A DNA stretch of 64,000 bases, taken from contig NZ_CP126889.1 in the NCBI RefSeq assembly GCF_030246845.1, positions 4,831,001 to 4,895,000 on the forward strand, written 5' to 3'. Numbering within the stretch: position 1 is the stretch's first letter; each line of letters starts with the position of its first letter. A program made the translations under genes and the position numbers. Below the pieces are notes generated by a model, which was not told the DNA's origin, made no database searches, and saw only the letters and a program-made list of their open reading frames with translations. This stretch comes from Enhydrobacter sp. GTDB taxonomy: Bacteria > Pseudomonadota > Alphaproteobacteria > Reyranellales > Reyranellaceae. Shown here one piece after another: positions 63,371 to 64,000 of the stretch.

Positions 63371-64000
63371 ATGCTGACCGTTCGCGAAGCCCATGCCCGT
63401 GTGATCACCGCCTTCACGCCGCTGCCGGCGGAGCTCGTGTCGGTGGCAGATGCCGCGGGGCGCGTCCTGGCCAATCTACCGGCCGCGCGGCTCACGCAGC
63501 CTCCGGCCGATCTCTCTGCCATGGATGGATACGCCGTCCGCGCCGAGGACGTTCCGGCAGTGCCGACCGTTCTCACGCTGGCCGGCCAGGCGCCCGCCGG
63601 CGGTTCCCACGATGAAGCGCTGAAGCCCGGCGAGGCTGTCCGCATCTTTACCGGCGCCCCGCTGCCGATGGGAGCGGACTCGATCGTCATCCAGGAGGAT
63701 ACCGAGGCCGACGGCCGGAAGGTCACCATCCTCGAGGCGCCGACACCGGGCCGGCACATCCGCAGGGCCGGCCTCGATTTCAAGGCGGGCGACGTTCCCT
63801 TCGCCGCGGGGCGCAGGCTCACTGCGCGCGACGTCGCCCTGCTTGCGGCGATGAACGTGCCCTGGGTCGGCGTCTACCGCAAACCGCGCGTGGCGATCCT
63901 CTCGACCGGCGACGAGCTCGTGATGCCGGGCGAGCCGGTGGGCCGCAACCAGATCGTCTCCTCCTCCGGCATCGCGGTCGCCGCCCTGGTACGCGGCTGG
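63371..64000 (+). CDS. moeA: molybdopterin molybdenumtransferase MoeA (5' part)
   Basis: First 210 residues of MoeA; the window ends inside the gene (full proteins are about 400 residues). Visible: MLTVREAHARV start, PPADLSAMDGYAVRAED, RIFTGAPLPMGADSIVIQED, and the start of the MoCF-binding domain VAILSTGDELVMPGE. Inserts Mo into adenylylated molybdopterin. One base after the moaC stop. Confidence 0.95.
   Translation, partial: MLTVREAHARVITAFTPLPAELVSVADAAGRVLANLPAARLTQPPADLSAMDGYAVRAEDVPAVPTVLTLAGQAPAGGSHDEALKPGEAVRIFTGAPLPMGADSIVIQEDTEADGRKVTILEAPTPGRHIRRAGLDFKAGDVPFAAGRRLTARDVALLAAMNVPWVGVYRKPRVAILSTGDELVMPGEPVGRNQIVSSSGIAVAALVRGW

Overview
The window is about 64 kb of GC-rich DNA (by eye roughly two thirds G+C). 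It carries protein genes almost wall to wall: the longest stretch without a gene is about 175 bases (19729-19903). I see no rRNA, tRNA, CRISPR array, transposase or phage gene. Gene content and order point to an alphaproteobacterium. The main markers are dusB-ntrB-ntrC-ntrY-ntrX-dat-hfq-hflX, a fused ispDF, tpiA-secG-pyrG...eno-ftsB-pdhA-pdhB-pdhC-lpdA-lipA with a lipoyl domain on the E1 beta subunit, and ppiD-trpE...trpG-trpD-trpC-moaC-moeA. A Reyranella-like or other deep rhizobial/rhodospirillal lineage is my guess; the sequence does not prove it.

Layout. 1-11.4 kb, minus strand: the nitrogen two-component block (dusB, ntrBC, ntrYX), a D-amino-acid transaminase, a HAD phosphatase, hfq and hflX, a groES without groEL, and a truncated inositol-phosphatase-family gene. 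11.5-13.1 kb, plus strand: ispDF and pncC. 13.1-20.2 kb, minus strand: ratA/COQ10-like, lipA, lpdA, pdhC, pdhB, pdhA and ftsB, which together make and lipoylate pyruvate dehydrogenase. 20.2-22.3 kb: an AlaX-type editing protein, an AraC regulator and a small monooxygenase-fold protein, inserted between ftsB and eno. 22.3-29.7 kb: eno, a three-gene cobalt nitrile hydratase/thiocyanate hydrolase-like operon, two unknown secreted proteins, pyrG, secG and tpiA. 29.8-33.3 kb: ppiD-like and trpE.

33.3-60.1 kb is an accessory region lying between trpE and trpG, which are adjacent in many alphaproteobacteria. It holds an enoyl-CoA hydratase and a BadH-like SDR, a YjfL-lipoprotein-YjfC (ATP-grasp) triad, a TauD-type dioxygenase, and a GntR regulator divergent from a tripartite tricarboxylate transporter plus a PdxA2-like dehydrogenase. 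It also holds an aldo/keto reductase, two PimC-like acyl-CoA dehydrogenases, a VapBC toxin-antitoxin pair, and a phytanoyl-CoA dioxygenase family protein. Further on come a flavin-binding protein divergent from a MocR regulator, an HpcH/HpaI aldolase, a gamma-glutamyltransferase, a divergent polysaccharide deacetylase, an ADP-forming acyl-CoA synthetase-acetyltransferase fusion, an EamA transporter, a secreted unknown and a ClC channel. 60.1-64 kb returns to the core: trpG, a small copper-chaperone-like gene, trpD, trpC, moaC and the start of moeA.

The least ordinary items are: the split-subunit nitrile hydratase/thiocyanate hydrolase operon with a promoter predicting leaderless mRNA; the ATP-grasp/DUF350/lipoprotein triad; a pair of TTTGNATNCAAA palindromes in the GntR-tctC divergent region; an inverted-repeat operator overlapping the vapBC promoter; an NtrX with a degenerate AAA+ core; an orphan groES; and a REP-like repeat family, one copy of which supplies the C-terminus of a protein.
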